Notes: generated from the sequence alone by a model not told the origin. A stretch of DNA of 64,000 nt from Vitis vinifera (GCF_030704535.1 NC_081810.1:1612501-1676500), one strand, 5' to 3'; counted from the first letter of the stretch, positions 34,901-52,299 are shown. A program made the numbers and translations.

Positions 34901-37900
34901 AGCAGTATATGCAAGGAAGATGTAGTGGACCAGCATTGATGCTTTTCACATCCCTTTTCCACCTCTACTAGGGTTATGCTGGGTTTTGCTTAGGCTTCTC
35001 ATGGATAATTCTTCCAAGTGGTTCTTTAATGCTATAAGTACAAAATGGACCTCTCTGTCTTAAATTGTTAGAAACCACAAACCGTTTTCCTCGTTATTTA
35101 GGTGACCAAGGATCAAGGACCTGTCTAAGTGCAGTATTCATGAATTTCCAGATGCAACTTTCTAGGATTAATTGATAACCAAAAACATCCCATGTGGCAC
35201 ATATACTAAAGGACACATGTAAATGTGCTTCCATCTGTCAACTAAGGTGTGTAACATTAGCATGAACATAACAAGTCACTGCATGAACATGACATTAGCA
35301 TCCACATACAGTACAAAAGCAAGGTGTATAAACAATAATAAGTATACATAAACCACAAAACAAAGAGTGCCAGTACTGGTATTTCAGAACTTCCAGATAT
35401 TTTTCATAGCTGTATGAGTTAATAAAAATTTAAACAAAAAAATTGTGGTATTTTTTTTAAGACAATCATTGAGCATATATAGGAAGGCAACATCAAAATT
35501 ACCTCTTTTAGATTGACCCATTCCCACGTTTCATTTGTTGTATTAATATCATAAACCAGAGCATGCCGTCCCTGGAAATTTTTCAAAATAGCGAGGTTAA
35601 GAAGAAGCCTCATATGTACTGGCACATTATGTAGTCAAAAAGTAAAATATACCTCAACAGGATTGTAGTCAGTAATCACAGCCTCATAGAAGTGGTTGTC
35701 TTCAGGCCACCTTGTCCATACCTTCTTTCCAATTAATGGATCATAGGTTGTACCTTCAGCAGCTTCATTTCCCACAAAGGCACCTGAAGAACCACGATTA
35801 GCGAGTTGGGGCCTTCCAGTAAGACCTGCAGAAGGGTACTGCATGGACTTCATTAAGGATGCGATGGGGATTGTCTCACCCTTTTTTTTTATCCAAAAAA
35901 AGAATCATCTACTTGTTATAAGATGAAATAATGTAACAAATTTTGATTTGTAGTTTTGTTTTCTTCTTACAATGTTCATAATTGGAGAATAAACCTTAGA
36001 CCTCTCAGCCCTGTTTGCACTTCCTGTTTCATCAACCCCAAACACAACAAAACAGCATAGCAGAAAAACCCTCAAACCTAATTTTTAAGCATTCTCTTTG
36101 ACCCTCCAATGGAAAACAGAAATTGAGAAAACCCTAAAACTACCCAAAAATATTCACTCCCAAAATCTCTAGCCCCTGAGGCCTGGCTCAAGTGGTAAGG
36201 GTGGGTTTATGGGAGGTTAAAGTCCCAATGGGGACAAAAAAAGAAAAAAGAAAAAACAACTACCTATCCAAAAAAAAAAAAATATCCACTCTCCAATCAA
36301 CACAGCAAACCCACACACCATGACCAACCCAGAAAGCCCTAATCCTAATTGTTCCTTCCTTTTTCTCCAACCATAAAAGCTTCCTCATCCAAAACCATTC
36401 CAAAACCCCAATCTACCACCATTACCATTCCCGCTGCCACATTCCAAAACAACCAACTTCAATGGCTCTGGTAGGATTTACAGAATCAATGAATAACACA
36501 CATTGATTCAAGTATGAATTTTGTTAATAATTGGGAACCAGATCCTTTTCTCTTCTTTCTTGCATGTACAATTAGTTTATTTTTCTGGTTTGATTTGAAA
36601 CCTGGCGCAAATACCAGTGATTGGATGCCAAGAATTTGGAGGATTTGCCAAAGAAATTGAGGATTTGAACCTTGGAGAAGAGAGCATTTCCAGAAGAAAA
36701 TTTGGGGTTTGAAGTAAAGCATCCCCTGCATTTTCCTCTCTCCTCTTGTCTCCCTGTCCCCTCCCTCTTTTTCTCTTTGTTTCCCTCCATTAACCAAAAA
36801 CAGCAAATAACAAAAATAAACAACTAAATTTTTATCTTTCAAGAACACCTGCAGTCCAAAATTGTTTAACTCACTGGTTTTGTCTTCTTGCTCTTGGATC
36901 TTGGTGTAGGAGCATGTTTTAGGGCTGATGAAGATGGCTGCATAGTTGGATGCAATGCCGGAGATGGAGCACCCAAGGATAAGGAAGCTATCGACTGTGA
37001 TGTCTTCTGTTTCTTGCGGGATGCTGAAACAGTGGGGCTAGGTATGGATTCATGTACAGGCTGAGCAGCCATGCCATGTTGGAGACCGCCTCCCTTTCTC
37101 CACTCTCTAATACCAGGATTGAAACACCTTTTGCATTAGAAAACAAGAATGACCAAAAAACCCCACATATCAACTGATTTTTTTTCTTTTGACAGGTTAA
37201 GATTTTTTATTTTATTTTATTTTTTGGTCCCCAGTAAGACTCAAACCTAGTAACTCCCCCCCCCCCCTTCCCACTTGAGCTAGGTCTCAAGGGCCCCGAA
37301 GTAACAAATGAATGATTTTGGGGGGTGGATTGGGGGCATAGGGTAAGGGAAAGGAGAAAGAGAAAAAAAAAAACAAAAACATGGAACATTATTAGACCTT
37401 ATGCTCCTGATGATGTCATCAGCATTAACTCTCGATAGAAGTTCCCTGTGTTCCTCATCTGATACTCTCAACTCTTTTCTAAGTTCTGTAATTAAACTTT
37501 CCTTCTCCTGGAAGACAAATTACCAGAAAGGCATTTAAACCTCATAAACATGGTTGATAAAAATTTACTTCAAATGAATATGAAAAAGAGAGGTAAAAGA
37601 TTACCCAAGTAATTGCGTCAGATTGAGCTTTAAAAGCACGCAGGACTGAACTGTAGGCTTCTTGCTCAATATGGTGGATCTGGGCCTCCATATCACCGTG
37701 CATCCTTGGGAAAGGAGCAGAACCTAAAACTCCAGATCTTCCATTCCCAGAGGCACGACCCCCTCTTGAAAATCTATTCTGATGTGAAGGAGGAAGGTCA
37801 TCATCTGTTCCTGCAGTTATTTAAAGATGAGTGACATTGTGTGCATGCTCCAATAAGATGGCAAAAAAATTGAATCTACAATAGAGGAGGGTGGGGGAAG

Positions 37901-40900
37901 AGGGGGAGAACCATTTTCCAGGTGCATGAGCATGCACAAATGGTCTGTTTATCTTATTAAACCAGTGCAAAGACCAATCAATCAAAGATACCCACTGAAG
38001 CATCTCACATGCAACAGTTAGCAACATTCTTGGCTAGAGTATTGTGTAGAAAAAGATAAGGAAGCACCGATGGATGTACAACACACAATAAAAACATGAT
38101 ATGTAGGCGTTTGTTGCACGTACCAACTTACCAATATAAGATAGTTTAAAAAAGGGGAAAAAAATCGATTGCTTCAGATCACATTACTGGCAACTCCAGT
38201 AGAAAGTCAACAAGTTTAAATGCAAATGAATTAACAACTCTAAATGTAAACAGATCAAACCATATCATTGAATAGATTCATGTGAATTGCAACCCAGTCT
38301 ACTTCCACATGATAAAGATTTTGTCACAAGAAAGAAAGAAAAAAGAAAAAGAAATAAATAGAACATACAAAGTTATAACAATACATAACAAGGGCATGGA
38401 ACTAATCGGTGCCACCACCAAACTACAATTTCATTGAGAAGATATTACAGATCCGTGACCTATATAAATAACATTAGAGTATAATAATCTCCCTTATCAA
38501 TGATTCAGCTCATATATTCTCATCCACGAGTAGAACTGACATACATTTTGCTATTGGCAAACAGAGGAAGCCTCTCCAAATCTAGTAAGGGGTCAACAAA
38601 CTATATTCTCATTCATTGTGGCAAAGAGTGCTTGTTTGCAAGTCAGGCCCATTAAAATCCAATACCTACTTTAAACTAATACTTTTTTTTTCCCTCCTTC
38701 CATTGCTCTTCTAAGAACCAGACATGATACTTGATGAAAAAAGAAGATACATGCTTCTTTTTTATATGCAAACAAAAAATATATTAAAAGCAGCTAAAAA
38801 AAGAAATGGCAACCAACAGATTCAGGCAGCACACCACAGTTGTCAAACAACCAAAATAAAGAAAGAAAAAGACAGTAATACACCTCCCACCCATCAACTA
38901 AAGCTCAACTAACGAATAAAGTCTAGCAAGAATAAAAAAGACCAATCAAATTCTAGACAGAAGAAAAAATGCACAAAAAAAGAATTTAAATGCATGGTCT
39001 GAATGCTCCACACATTTTTAAACATTCTATAGTTCTATTTCCATATGGTTCAAAATAAGCACAACGAACAAGACCATGCTTGCTTTGCTTTTTTCCCATT
39101 AAGGCCCCTTGCCAACTAAATAAAGTCCCTTTAACCAAGGTGGGAAGCATTCATTTTACTCTAAAAAAAATTAATAGCAGATGCTAAAAAATTCTTGCTT
39201 TATTCCAACATAAGTGGATGTCGTCAATTGATTCTTCTACACTCTTGCAAAGATAGCAACGATTCACTGTAGTCCATCCTCTTTTTATAGCTTATCTGAA
39301 GTCAAAATCCTCCTCCATACTGCTTCTCAAGCAAAGAACCCCATTTTCTAGGACATCCAAGTTCCAAATACCTTCACTGAAAAACCCTTCCTCCCTCCCA
39401 CTCCAACAAAGAATAAAAGGCTTTGATTAAAACTTTATTTTTTTTCCTTTTTTTTTTAATAGGCAAAAGAGAAAACATATACTAAAAGTGCCTAAGAGGA
39501 AGCGTAGCACAATACGCATAAAGTATACAAAAATGCTCAATAAAGGCGAAAAAGGAAAGGAACAAAAAGACCCCTCCATAGATAGATGTTGAGTGGTCCT
39601 CCATACATAGATGTTGAGTGATCTTCTATATACACCCTAGCCCAATTCACAAAAGTATATAAAAAAACGGATTTGGTTGCTTGGTCGGACTGCTTAACAT
39701 CATTAAAAGCCCTTCCATTCCTTTCCTTCCAAAGCGTCCACAACAAACATTAGGGAGCGGCCCTCCATGCTTTTCTCCATTTTTTCCCCACTAAAGACCC
39801 AAAAACTCCCAATGGAAGACCAATGTAAGGTAGTGGGGAGCTTGTCTAACCCATGTCCCAACATAGCAGCCAGCTCCTCCACATCAGGCAACCCTCCCAC
39901 AATAAATAATTCATTCCTCTCAAAATTAATGTTCTATCCTAAAGCCGCCTCAAACCAAATAAAGGTCTAACTTGAATACATCATCTACTCAAGACATGCC
40001 TCTACCATCAGTAGATAGGAGTTGGGAACCCCCCCACACCTCACTACCCCTCCTTACCACTTCAAAGTTCAAAATAAAACCACTCACCCTGCCCTTTTAG
40101 AAAAACAAGATAAGAGCTTCTTCCTTCACAAACACAAACAAATAGGGGAAAAGGGTATCCCCCAACCACAAGCCCCTAGAACTTGAGAAAAAACCAGAAG
40201 GGATCTCATTCAATATCACAGAAAACCATGCAATGAATATGCAATACTTCTTTTTTCTCTTAACAAAAAAAACACATTCATTATATTCAATCGCAAATGC
40301 AAAGAAAAGTGAGCAACTCTTTCAAGATATATAATTTTTGATCAAAAAGTAGAAACATATACTGCTCCAATGAAGATTCAATACTTTATTCATCCAATCC
40401 ATCTTTAGCCAATGTTTTTCTTCTCTAAGACTGGCCAGAAGAAACACCAAATAACATGGTCACAAGCCTTCTCGATGTCTAACTAGAACATCACACCCCA
40501 CCTTTAGAGGTTTCCAAACTTGAGTCTATGGCATCATTTGCAATGAGCATTTCATCAAGTTCACTTAGCTCTTTCTGGTTTGAGCAAGGACAAGGTGCCT
40601 GGGCCTGATGGATCATGGCATTTTCACAGCAGTATTGGGATTTCATTAAGAATGAAGTGATGGTTCTCTTCAGGGAGTTTCACGAAAGGCCATTTTGAAA
40701 AGAGTTTAAATGCCACATTTTTATTGTGTTCAACACCACAAAAATATTTCTAAATTTGTCTCATATATTAATGCTTCTAGCAAAAAAATTATTAGCTCTT
40801 AAGCTCTATGGCTACCCTTCCAAAGACATAATTCCAAATTTATATCTTGTTCCTTGTTAGATGGTTGTTCACTAGATTCCCTTCAGCTAGTGGTATACCA

Positions 40901-42214
40901 CCATCCTCTTGCCTGGACAAAATACTCCATACACATGCTGCAGATTTCCAACTTTGGTAGGCCTAGTTTAGAGTACATCAAAGTAGAAGGGAGAAAATGT
41001 GGACTCAATCCGTTGTCCCTATTTATTGAGTAGAAAATTTTCCTCTCTTTGTATTTTTATAGGCAAAGATCATATATATTAACAGTGCCTAACAAAAGGG
41101 CACACTGATTTTTTCTATCAAATACTTCTAAGAAAAATTGTTCTAGAACCATTTTGCATAGAACCAAATAGAGATTCAAAACAAAAACTTCGGGCCAGTT
41201 TGTTCACTGATTTCAAAAAGAAATTCTGTTTTTTATAACAAAAAAAAACATGAATGATAACCGGAAAACAGAAAACAAAGTGTTTCATGATAACATATTT
41301 AAGTTATTTATGACTATTTTAAAAAAATAGTGGAACAAATATGAAGAATAATTGAAATAACATACTACATATAAATTTATTTTTAAAAAATATTTAGAAA
41401 TATAGAAAATTGGTTGAAAACATTCCAAGTTCCCAAGGAAACTTTTGTTCTAAAAAGTATCTTAGAACCGTTTTTGAAAACTGTTCTCAAAAGTCCCAAA
41501 TAGACCCTTAAACATTGACAAGCAACATCCTCCTATTGCTGCGATAAAACTTTGTTTTCCTGTATCTAATGCTGAACAAGAAATCTTCAGATAATCCACT
41601 TCCTTTCCTTCCCAATTCCTTCCCCCCAAAAAAACCAACCAATGGCTTGTTTAGATTTCCATTGAAATCATACAAAAAAGGAGAGAGTTGCACATTTCTC
41701 AGTGCAGGTGACCTTTTCAGGTTCTAGGAAGGATGTTGATTATTACTAGAATCAAAGTCGTACCCTTACTTACGGCGATGGTTTCAATTTTTTTAATAGC
41801 CCAGTTGCAAGAGATGGAACTATACCTTATGAAAAACAATGGACGTTTGGACAAGTTGTGCAAAGTTGCCCAAGCTGACAAAATGCAACAAAATCAAATA
41901 TTGGCTGTAAATAATAATCAAGTAGATAACCAATAAATGCGCTCCAAAAATACCCTAGACCTCTACCAAATAGCTAGGAAATGATCAATAGCCAAAACCC
42001 TAATTTCTTCTCCTTGTTGCAAAGGCCAAGTCACAAGCCTCTTTCAAAATCTCAAGTTAAAGACCTATCAAACCCAATGATTCAAACTAATTTCATCAAA
42101 ACCTCACCCTAATTCAGCAAATCAAGCTCTTGAAAACCCTAGAAAACCACAAAAGGCCTTAAAAGCAGCAACTTTGATAAACTCACCACTGCTATCAGAA
42201 AGCCCGTAGTCCAT
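26031..42214 (-). CDS. EML: EMSY-LIKE protein: ENT domain plus Agenet/Tudor-like domain
   Basis: Ten coding exons on the minus strand: 42187-42214, 37605-37810, 37398-37507, 36875-37106, 35653-35838, 35503-35571, 26918-27163, 26776-26844, 26625-26688, 26031-26161; 446 aa, phases consistent throughout. The short N-terminus [20 protein letters not shown] is characteristic of plant EML proteins. The ENT domain (about 48-116) includes [20 protein letters not shown] and [20 protein letters not shown]. The Agenet domain (about 225-280) includes [20 protein letters not shown] and [21 protein letters not shown] Gly/Arg-rich basic stretch and a coiled-coil segment ([20 protein letters not shown]) follow, then an acidic tail. 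EMLs are nuclear readers of modified histones, linked in Arabidopsis to immunity and seed development. An in-frame TGA lies upstream of the start. The gene is swollen by transposons: intron 1 is 4.4 kb and the 27164-35502 intron is 8.3 kb. The paralogue number is not assignable. Confidence 0.94.
28777..31575 (-). pseudogene. LINE ORF2: endonuclease, reverse transcriptase and zf-RVT, disrupted
   Basis: Starts with [15 protein letters not shown] at 31575, an AP-endonuclease-like N-terminus (later [10 protein letters not shown]). The RT blocks are in 30145-29460, including [37 protein letters not shown] and the FADD catalytic box. The C-terminal zf-RVT piece with CX2C..HX4C-like spacing ([18 protein letters not shown]) is at 28777-29028. 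Open segments are 31372-31575, 30527-31141, 30179-30508, 29663-30145, 29258-29461 and 28777-29251, with stops or shifts between them. The start overlaps the ORF1 stop as ATGA. Not expected to be active. Confidence 0.88.
31572..33944 (-). pseudogene. LINE ORF1: DUF4283-like nucleic-acid-binding protein, disrupted
   Basis: Begins [16 protein letters not shown] only three bases inside the 5' end of the element, which argues that the insertion is full length. Segments at 33615-33944 and 32424-33545 carry the DUF4283 pattern found in plant L1-type ORF1 ([40 protein letters not shown]). Later segments at 32082-32375 and 31572-32039 are low-complexity linkers, one of them containing a 32-nt poly-C run (31868-31899). 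Frames are broken between segments. Confidence 0.8.
31868..31899 (+). repeat. 32-nt poly-C run inside LINE ORF1
   Basis: An uninterrupted run of 32 C on the plus strand (poly-G in the LINE sense strand) that would encode polyglycine. It probably expanded after insertion. Confidence 0.93.
34087..34143 (+). repeat. Duplicated AACACTTCTTTGCC unit with C20 and C11 runs
   Basis: The word AACACTTCTTTGCC occurs twice. The first copy is followed by a run of 20 C (34101-34120) and the second leads into a run of 11 C (34133-34143). It lies just outside the LINE 5' end in the EML intron. A local duplication through a homopolymer or an assembly artefact are both possible. Confidence 0.85.
36165..36265 (+). 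mobile_element. tRNA-derived SINE-like insertion (plus strand) in an EML intron
   Basis: Contains an RNA polymerase III A-box-like TGGCTCAAGTGG (36184-36195) and, about 20 bp later, a B-box-like GGTTAAAGTCC (36215-36225), then GGGGAC and a poly-A-rich tail. Imperfect flanking repeats (AAAATATTCACTCCCAA and AAAATATCCACTCTCCAA) may be the target duplication. No tRNA fold is expected, since the length and stems do not fit a real tRNA. Confidence 0.6.
37200..37297 (-). mobile_element. tRNA-derived SINE-like insertion (minus strand) in an EML intron
   Basis: On the minus strand: TAGCTCAAGTGG (A box; plus 37271-37282), a run of 12 G, GGTTTGAGTCT (B box; plus 37237-37247), GGGGAC, then a TAAAA-rich tail. 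The layout matches the SINE-like insertion at 36165-36265, so the two are probably the same family in opposite orientation. Confidence 0.6.
38750..39430 (-). mobile_element. Degenerate 5'-truncated LINE remnant
   Basis: The 3' end (TTTTTTATATGCAAAC... on the plus strand) resembles other LINE 3' ends here. Stretches such as TTCCATATGGTTCAAAATAA near 39040 parallel the LINE at 28620-28650, and 39190-39290 parallels its zf-RVT segment. Confidence 0.55.
39440..40570 (-). mobile_element. Degenerate LINE remnant: RT and zf-RVT tail
   Basis: Minus-strand frames give [20 protein letters not shown], typical of the LINE C-terminus, at 39537-39746. RT-like pieces follow: DNA around 39890-39960 and 40140-40200 mirrors the RT of the intact LINE at 29340-29700. 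A segment near 40440-40570 reads like the [10 protein letters not shown] motif preceding the RT core. Poly-T at 39439-39463 marks its 3' end. Confidence 0.65.
40570..40990 (+). mobile_element. LINE RT fragment in inverted orientation
   Basis: The plus strand reads [11 protein letters not shown], then, in shifted frames, [20 protein letters not shown], the conserved region preceding the RT fingers (compare [15 protein letters not shown] in the intact LINE at 30179-30240). It abuts the minus-strand remnant head to head, suggesting twin priming or later inversion. Confidence 0.6.
41192..41509. mobile_element. MITE-like element, family copy 2
   Basis: Left end GGGCCAGTTTGTTCACTG; the reverse complement of the right end begins AGGGTCTATTTGGGACTT and continues into GAGAACAGTTTTC. 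AT-rich with no coding. Same style as the copies at 14514 and 45076. Confidence 0.5.
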
Positions 42215-43130
42215 CACACTTTTTTTTCAAGCCAGATCTTCACTCCAAGTAGAGAAGACCCAGAAAAATCACTTCAAGCACTTCCGAACAACCAAAACTC
42301 TGCCAATTTCTTCAAAAACACAAGCTAATGCAAACAATACAAATCGATCAGCCGCGAATTGCCCTTCGAATTCCAGCCTCCATTCAATTTCACGAGCTTC
42401 GGCGCCGATTCTGCCCACGGAAACCGCAAGAAATATTCGATCAATCTCTCCCAGAACCGAGCCACTCGGATCAAACTAAAACCACCGACTCTGAACTATG
42501 CCTGAAGCTTCGTATATCAATTTCCAAGCACAAAAACCACGAAAAAAAAAAACAATCAATTTCTTCAGAACCATAAGCAATGCATGTCAACTCAAAACAA
42601 TAAATTCCCAAACAGTTGTTTGAATTTCACCAACCAACCGACTCCTGAAGCTTCAAAGACTCGCTTCAATGACAGAAACTCGCAAAAAATCCATCAATTT
42701 GTTCAGAAACTCGGCTTGAGATCATCAACAGAAAACCCTGAATTCGTGCATTGCTGTTAGAATTCCAAACGTACTTTCAAATCGAGAAGCTTCAAAGTTT
42801 CCATCTTTGATTTGAAAACGGAGACACAGATTGAAGTTCGAATTGTGCCGGTGAATGAACAAAGAGGGAAGGAGTTGGAGAAGCCAACGGGGAGGGGTCG
42901 GGGGAACACGGAATTGAAATTGGTTTTAGGGCGTTCGATTTTTTCACTCTATAGTTGATTTTGAGTTCCGCGGCAGTCATTGGTTGGGACCTCCGGAGAC
43001 GCGTTTTGTTGGAAAGACGAATTCTCCAAAGCCGCGGGTACTTTTTGGTGATGTATTTCGCTTCGTTATCGATGTGGGACAAAACGCTGCTTTGGGTAGT
43101 TGTGGCGTTTCGATCATTAAAGTATTCTAA
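42215..43130 (-). promoter_or_regulatory. EML 5' UTR and promoter region
   Basis: The sequence upstream of the EML start is richer in GC than the flanking DNA and free of long homology. An AAAACGCTGCTTT motif at 43080-43093 resembles the AAAACG elements in the MOD1 promoter. A leader intron is possible but not resolved. Confidence 0.45.
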
Positions 43131-45075
43131 ATATATTTTTATTTCATTTTTTTATTTACTTAGGCTGCATAAAATAAATTATTACTTTATATTAGCATCA
43201 ATTAATATTTTAATAGGATATAATTAAATAAAATCAGCTAATATGATAATCTTTTGAAGAGACGAATAGAGGAAAATCATTTCCTAATCTTTTATATGTA
43301 AATTATCAACTTATTTTCATAATCTATCAAATAAAATATTTTATATTTATCATATATAACGTGGGTTCTCATAAAATTTCAGATAAAGAAAAAAATATTA
43401 GAAAAATGATTTTCTTATATTTGATTTTATTGTTAAAAATATAAAATAAAAAATCAAACATAATTCAAATTATTCAAAAATTAATATATTATTAAAATAT
43501 TTAATTTTTATATAAAATATTTAATTATGTGAAAATAAAAAATGAAATAGTAGTACATAAAAATAATTTAGTGATTTAATTTTTTTCCCTTTATATACTT
43601 TTTTATTTCTTGCATTTTTCCTCAACTAAAAATACGTTTTTAAACATTTGTATTAAAAATATAATATTTTTTTTATAATAAATTGAAGTTGTTTTTAACT
43701 TTTTACGAGATGGACACTACATTAAATTTTTTTATATTTTATATTTCATAAAAGGTAATACAATGAAACCGTTTTTTGTATTTGAGATTTCAAGCCAAAC
43801 TTTACTTTTGTAAAAAAAAAAAATTATATAATTAAAAAATACGTTGTAAATTTTATTTCCAAAAACTACTTTTTAAAATCGTTTCCATCAATTAATTTTC
43901 TTACATTTAATTTACGTATTCAATGTAATAAGTATATTATGTAAAAATTGAGAAATTTTATAACCCAAATCATTAGTATTCTCTTATTTAAAATTCGTGT
44001 CTCCTATTTAGACGTAAGAATTCCATTTGACCCATAAATGATACATAAGAATAATTTTTTTGGGTCTTTCAATATCAATAGGTTGATTGTTTAACTCTTG
44101 TATCTTCCAAAAGGAAAAAAAAAAAATATCCGAGAGTTGTTTCTTATATCCAAAAGAGAGTACTTGGACTCTCCTAACTAAAAAATGTATCATGCTTGAA
44201 TCTAATTGAGATTTGTGATGGTGGAGGAACTTGATTGAAAAAAAAAAAAGATTATAATATATGGATGATCTTATTAAAATAAAAAAAATATTAAATATCT
44301 GAAGTTTATTTTTGTATATTATATGGATGATCCGATCCACAAGGACCATGATCGAGAGAATTGTTTGATTTGTGTTTAATAGTTATTTTCGAAACCTACC
44401 TTCTAAAAATTATTGTTAAATAAACCCTCTATTATTTTCCCATTATTATGCCACTATTAGGGCCATTATTGATGTTATTCTTTGGATGCCATGCCACCGT
44501 GCTTACATGCAATGTGTCACATAATAGATACGAGAAACTTATGATTATCTCATCAATTGTAATAACCATGGCACCAATAATTATTATTATAAAGACAAAT
44601 GTTATTATATTTCCAAAGGATTTTGGGATGACGCCTCTTTGGTCCCATTCTTACGTGATACACCATCACACTAATATAGATTTTAAAATTGAAGTACAAA
44701 CTTCTATATGAAACCCTTAGACAATATAAATTTATCTTATATTTTTATATATTATTTTATTTTTTATTTTTAAAATTTTGAATATCTCCTTATTTTGAAC
44801 TATTTTTAAAAAATCATTATATATATTTGAATATAATATTTAAAAATTTGTTTATTAATTTCCCATTAAAAATGTTTTATTATATTTATAAAATTCATAA
44901 GCCTTATGGTTGATTACGTTTGATTTCCAAATATTTGGACCCAAAAAATATGATAAAATTTATAACAAATTATAATTTTTAAAAATTTAATAGGAGTTTC
45001 TATTTTTATTTGACTAATTTTATTTAAAGAATTTATGATTTTAAAAAAACTTATTATGAAAATCAAGAAGATATA
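43131..45075. other. AT-rich intergenic DNA
   Basis: No gene seen. Mostly A/T runs; 44360-44435 looks like a tiny derivative of the GTTTG-type MITE. Confidence 0.5.
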
Positions 45076-45433
45076 GATCTTGTTTGGTAAATGTTTTGTA
45101 AAACAATTCTAAAATATGGTATTTGAAATTTTTTTTTTCAACGTTTTGTAAAATAAGAGTTTGTTTTGAAATCTGAAATGTTTTTAACTTGTTTTTAGTA
45201 TTTTAAACATGTTTTAAAAATAATTTTCACGTTTAAAGTTTTATTTTTAATTATTATACATGTTTACGTAGCTCTTAAAAAACAAGTAAAAAATATTTTA
45301 TGAAAATGCACGTTTTTTTATTTTTGAGAACCACAAAGAGAAAATAAGTTTTTAGTTGTTAAACGTGTTTTCTATTTTTTTTTTTTATAAAATATAAAAC
45401 TATTTTCGAAAACAGTTGTCAAACGGTTTGTCT
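45076..45433. mobile_element. MITE-like element, family copy 3
   Basis: Left end GATCTTGTTTGGTAAATG and right end GAAAACAGTTGTCAAACGG (reverse complement CCGTTTGACAACTGTTTTC) mirror the other two copies. About 0.36 kb, AT-rich, no coding, ending about 340 bp upstream of the SELO start. Confidence 0.5.
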
Positions 45434-45769
45434 AAAATTTTTTATTTTAGTTTGTGTTATAATTTATTTTATATCTAATAAAATTTTTATAATGTGAATT
45501 TTAGCTTTACACATTCTAATTAAAGCCAAAATTTTTAACTATTTTTAATATATTTGATTTTTATTTTTTTATATTTTCTATAATAAAATAAACCATATGA
45601 AAATCCCACAAACTATGACTTGAAAAAGAAGCATCAAATCGCAAAATGTTGGGGAACGTGAAAATGACCGAATTTGTTTGTTAATGCGTCGTACAAATTG
45701 ATAGGCAAAACGAGGGAGAGGAAAAAAGGGCAAAAAAAAAAAGGGAAAAAAAGGGAGAAGAGTCAAGCT

Positions 45770-51157
<5,388 letters not shown>

Positions 51158-52270
51158 ACTGCTCGCTACAATTACACAAATACCAAAAACAAAAAAAAAA
51201 GGAAAAAAGGAATGTAGGTTGCTGTATATAACAGTTAAATCGAAGGTTTTTTCTCATGTAATAAACCGCAGTTGTATACATTCCACTGTCTTCTTTATTC
51301 AGTGAATGCATTTTGTGTAATACAGTTGGAAGCAGATACATATGCTCTCTTTTAAGTTAATTATTTTGATGCCGGATTGTAACCGGCAAGGCTTTCGCTT
51401 CTTCCCTTTTTATCATCATTTCCGATCTGACCCGGGAAATTCAAGAATTTCAGATTCTAACCCCTTTGAATTCTGCAATGCTCACATGATAATGGATTCC
51501 AGAGAAATATATGTGATTGGTTTTCAGGATTTGCTCCGAGGAAAACTCAGGTTGTATGTATGATAGTTTTTTTTTGTCCTAAAAGAACAAGATATCACTC
51601 GAGAACATTCTTTTTGGACCCCTGGTTAGAGCATGAGAACCCACGAATGGTTCAAAGACAAGGGGAGAGGGAGGGAGGGAGGGAATCCTTCACCCAGTTC
51701 CATTATTTTCTAAGGTAATTTAAGGCCTCCTTATTAGAGCATTTTAAATACTAAAAACAATATTTTGGAAAGATTTCAAAGTATTCTTCAATAATTGGAA
51801 AGAATAAATTTTTAAAAAATTATTTTCTATAAAAAACTTGCCAAATATATTTATGTTACAATTTATTCAGTTTTAAAAAATTGTTTCTAAGAATATTTTT
51901 CAAATATATCTTATTGATTTTGTAAGAAATAATGAAGCCAAACTGTTTTTTCTTTCTAAAAAAATTGATAATATTGATAAATTATTTTTGAAAATACGTT
52001 TTAAAGATGATTTTTTTTTTTTATAGAAAAGATGTTAAATTATAATTTTATTATATTGGAAAAAAATACAACCACTTTAAACATTAACAAGCTCGGTGGT
52101 TAAAGAAAATGAAAATTATTATTATTTTTTTCACAATTTTTCTTATTTTCAACAATGAAAGTTAAACATGAAAAATAATTGTATTTAGAACTTTCAAGAA
52201 CAATAATTTCAAAGAAAAAATATTTTATTATTTATCATTTTAATTTTAAAAACAGGAACATAAATTAGAA
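51158..52270. other. SELO 3' UTR and AT-rich spacer
   Basis: SELO 3' UTR, then AT-rich DNA from 51700 to 52250 that resembles a MITE (it ends CCAATCTGCCAAACAGGCCCT). No gene seen. Confidence 0.45.
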
Positions 52271-52299
52271 AATGTTTTCATTTTTATACCAATCTGCCA

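Larger units (their letters stand above)
37811..42186 (-). other. First coding intron of EML, filled with LINE remnants
   Basis: The 4.4-kb intron separates a 28-nt coding first exon from the rest. It contains LINE pieces at 38750-39430 and 39440-40570 (minus), a piece at 40570-40990 (plus), another LINE 3' end at 41045-41110 and a MITE-like element at 41192-41509. Confidence 0.8.

Noticed and set aside
36184..36225. A genuine tRNA gene
   Set aside because: A- and B-box-like words are present, but no acceptor, anticodon or T stems can be drawn and an A-rich tail follows; a SINE fits better.
42792..43082. 96-aa minus-strand frame upstream of EML
   Set aside because: Lies in the 5' UTR/promoter region, has no domain, and the true EML start is at 42214 with an in-frame stop before it.
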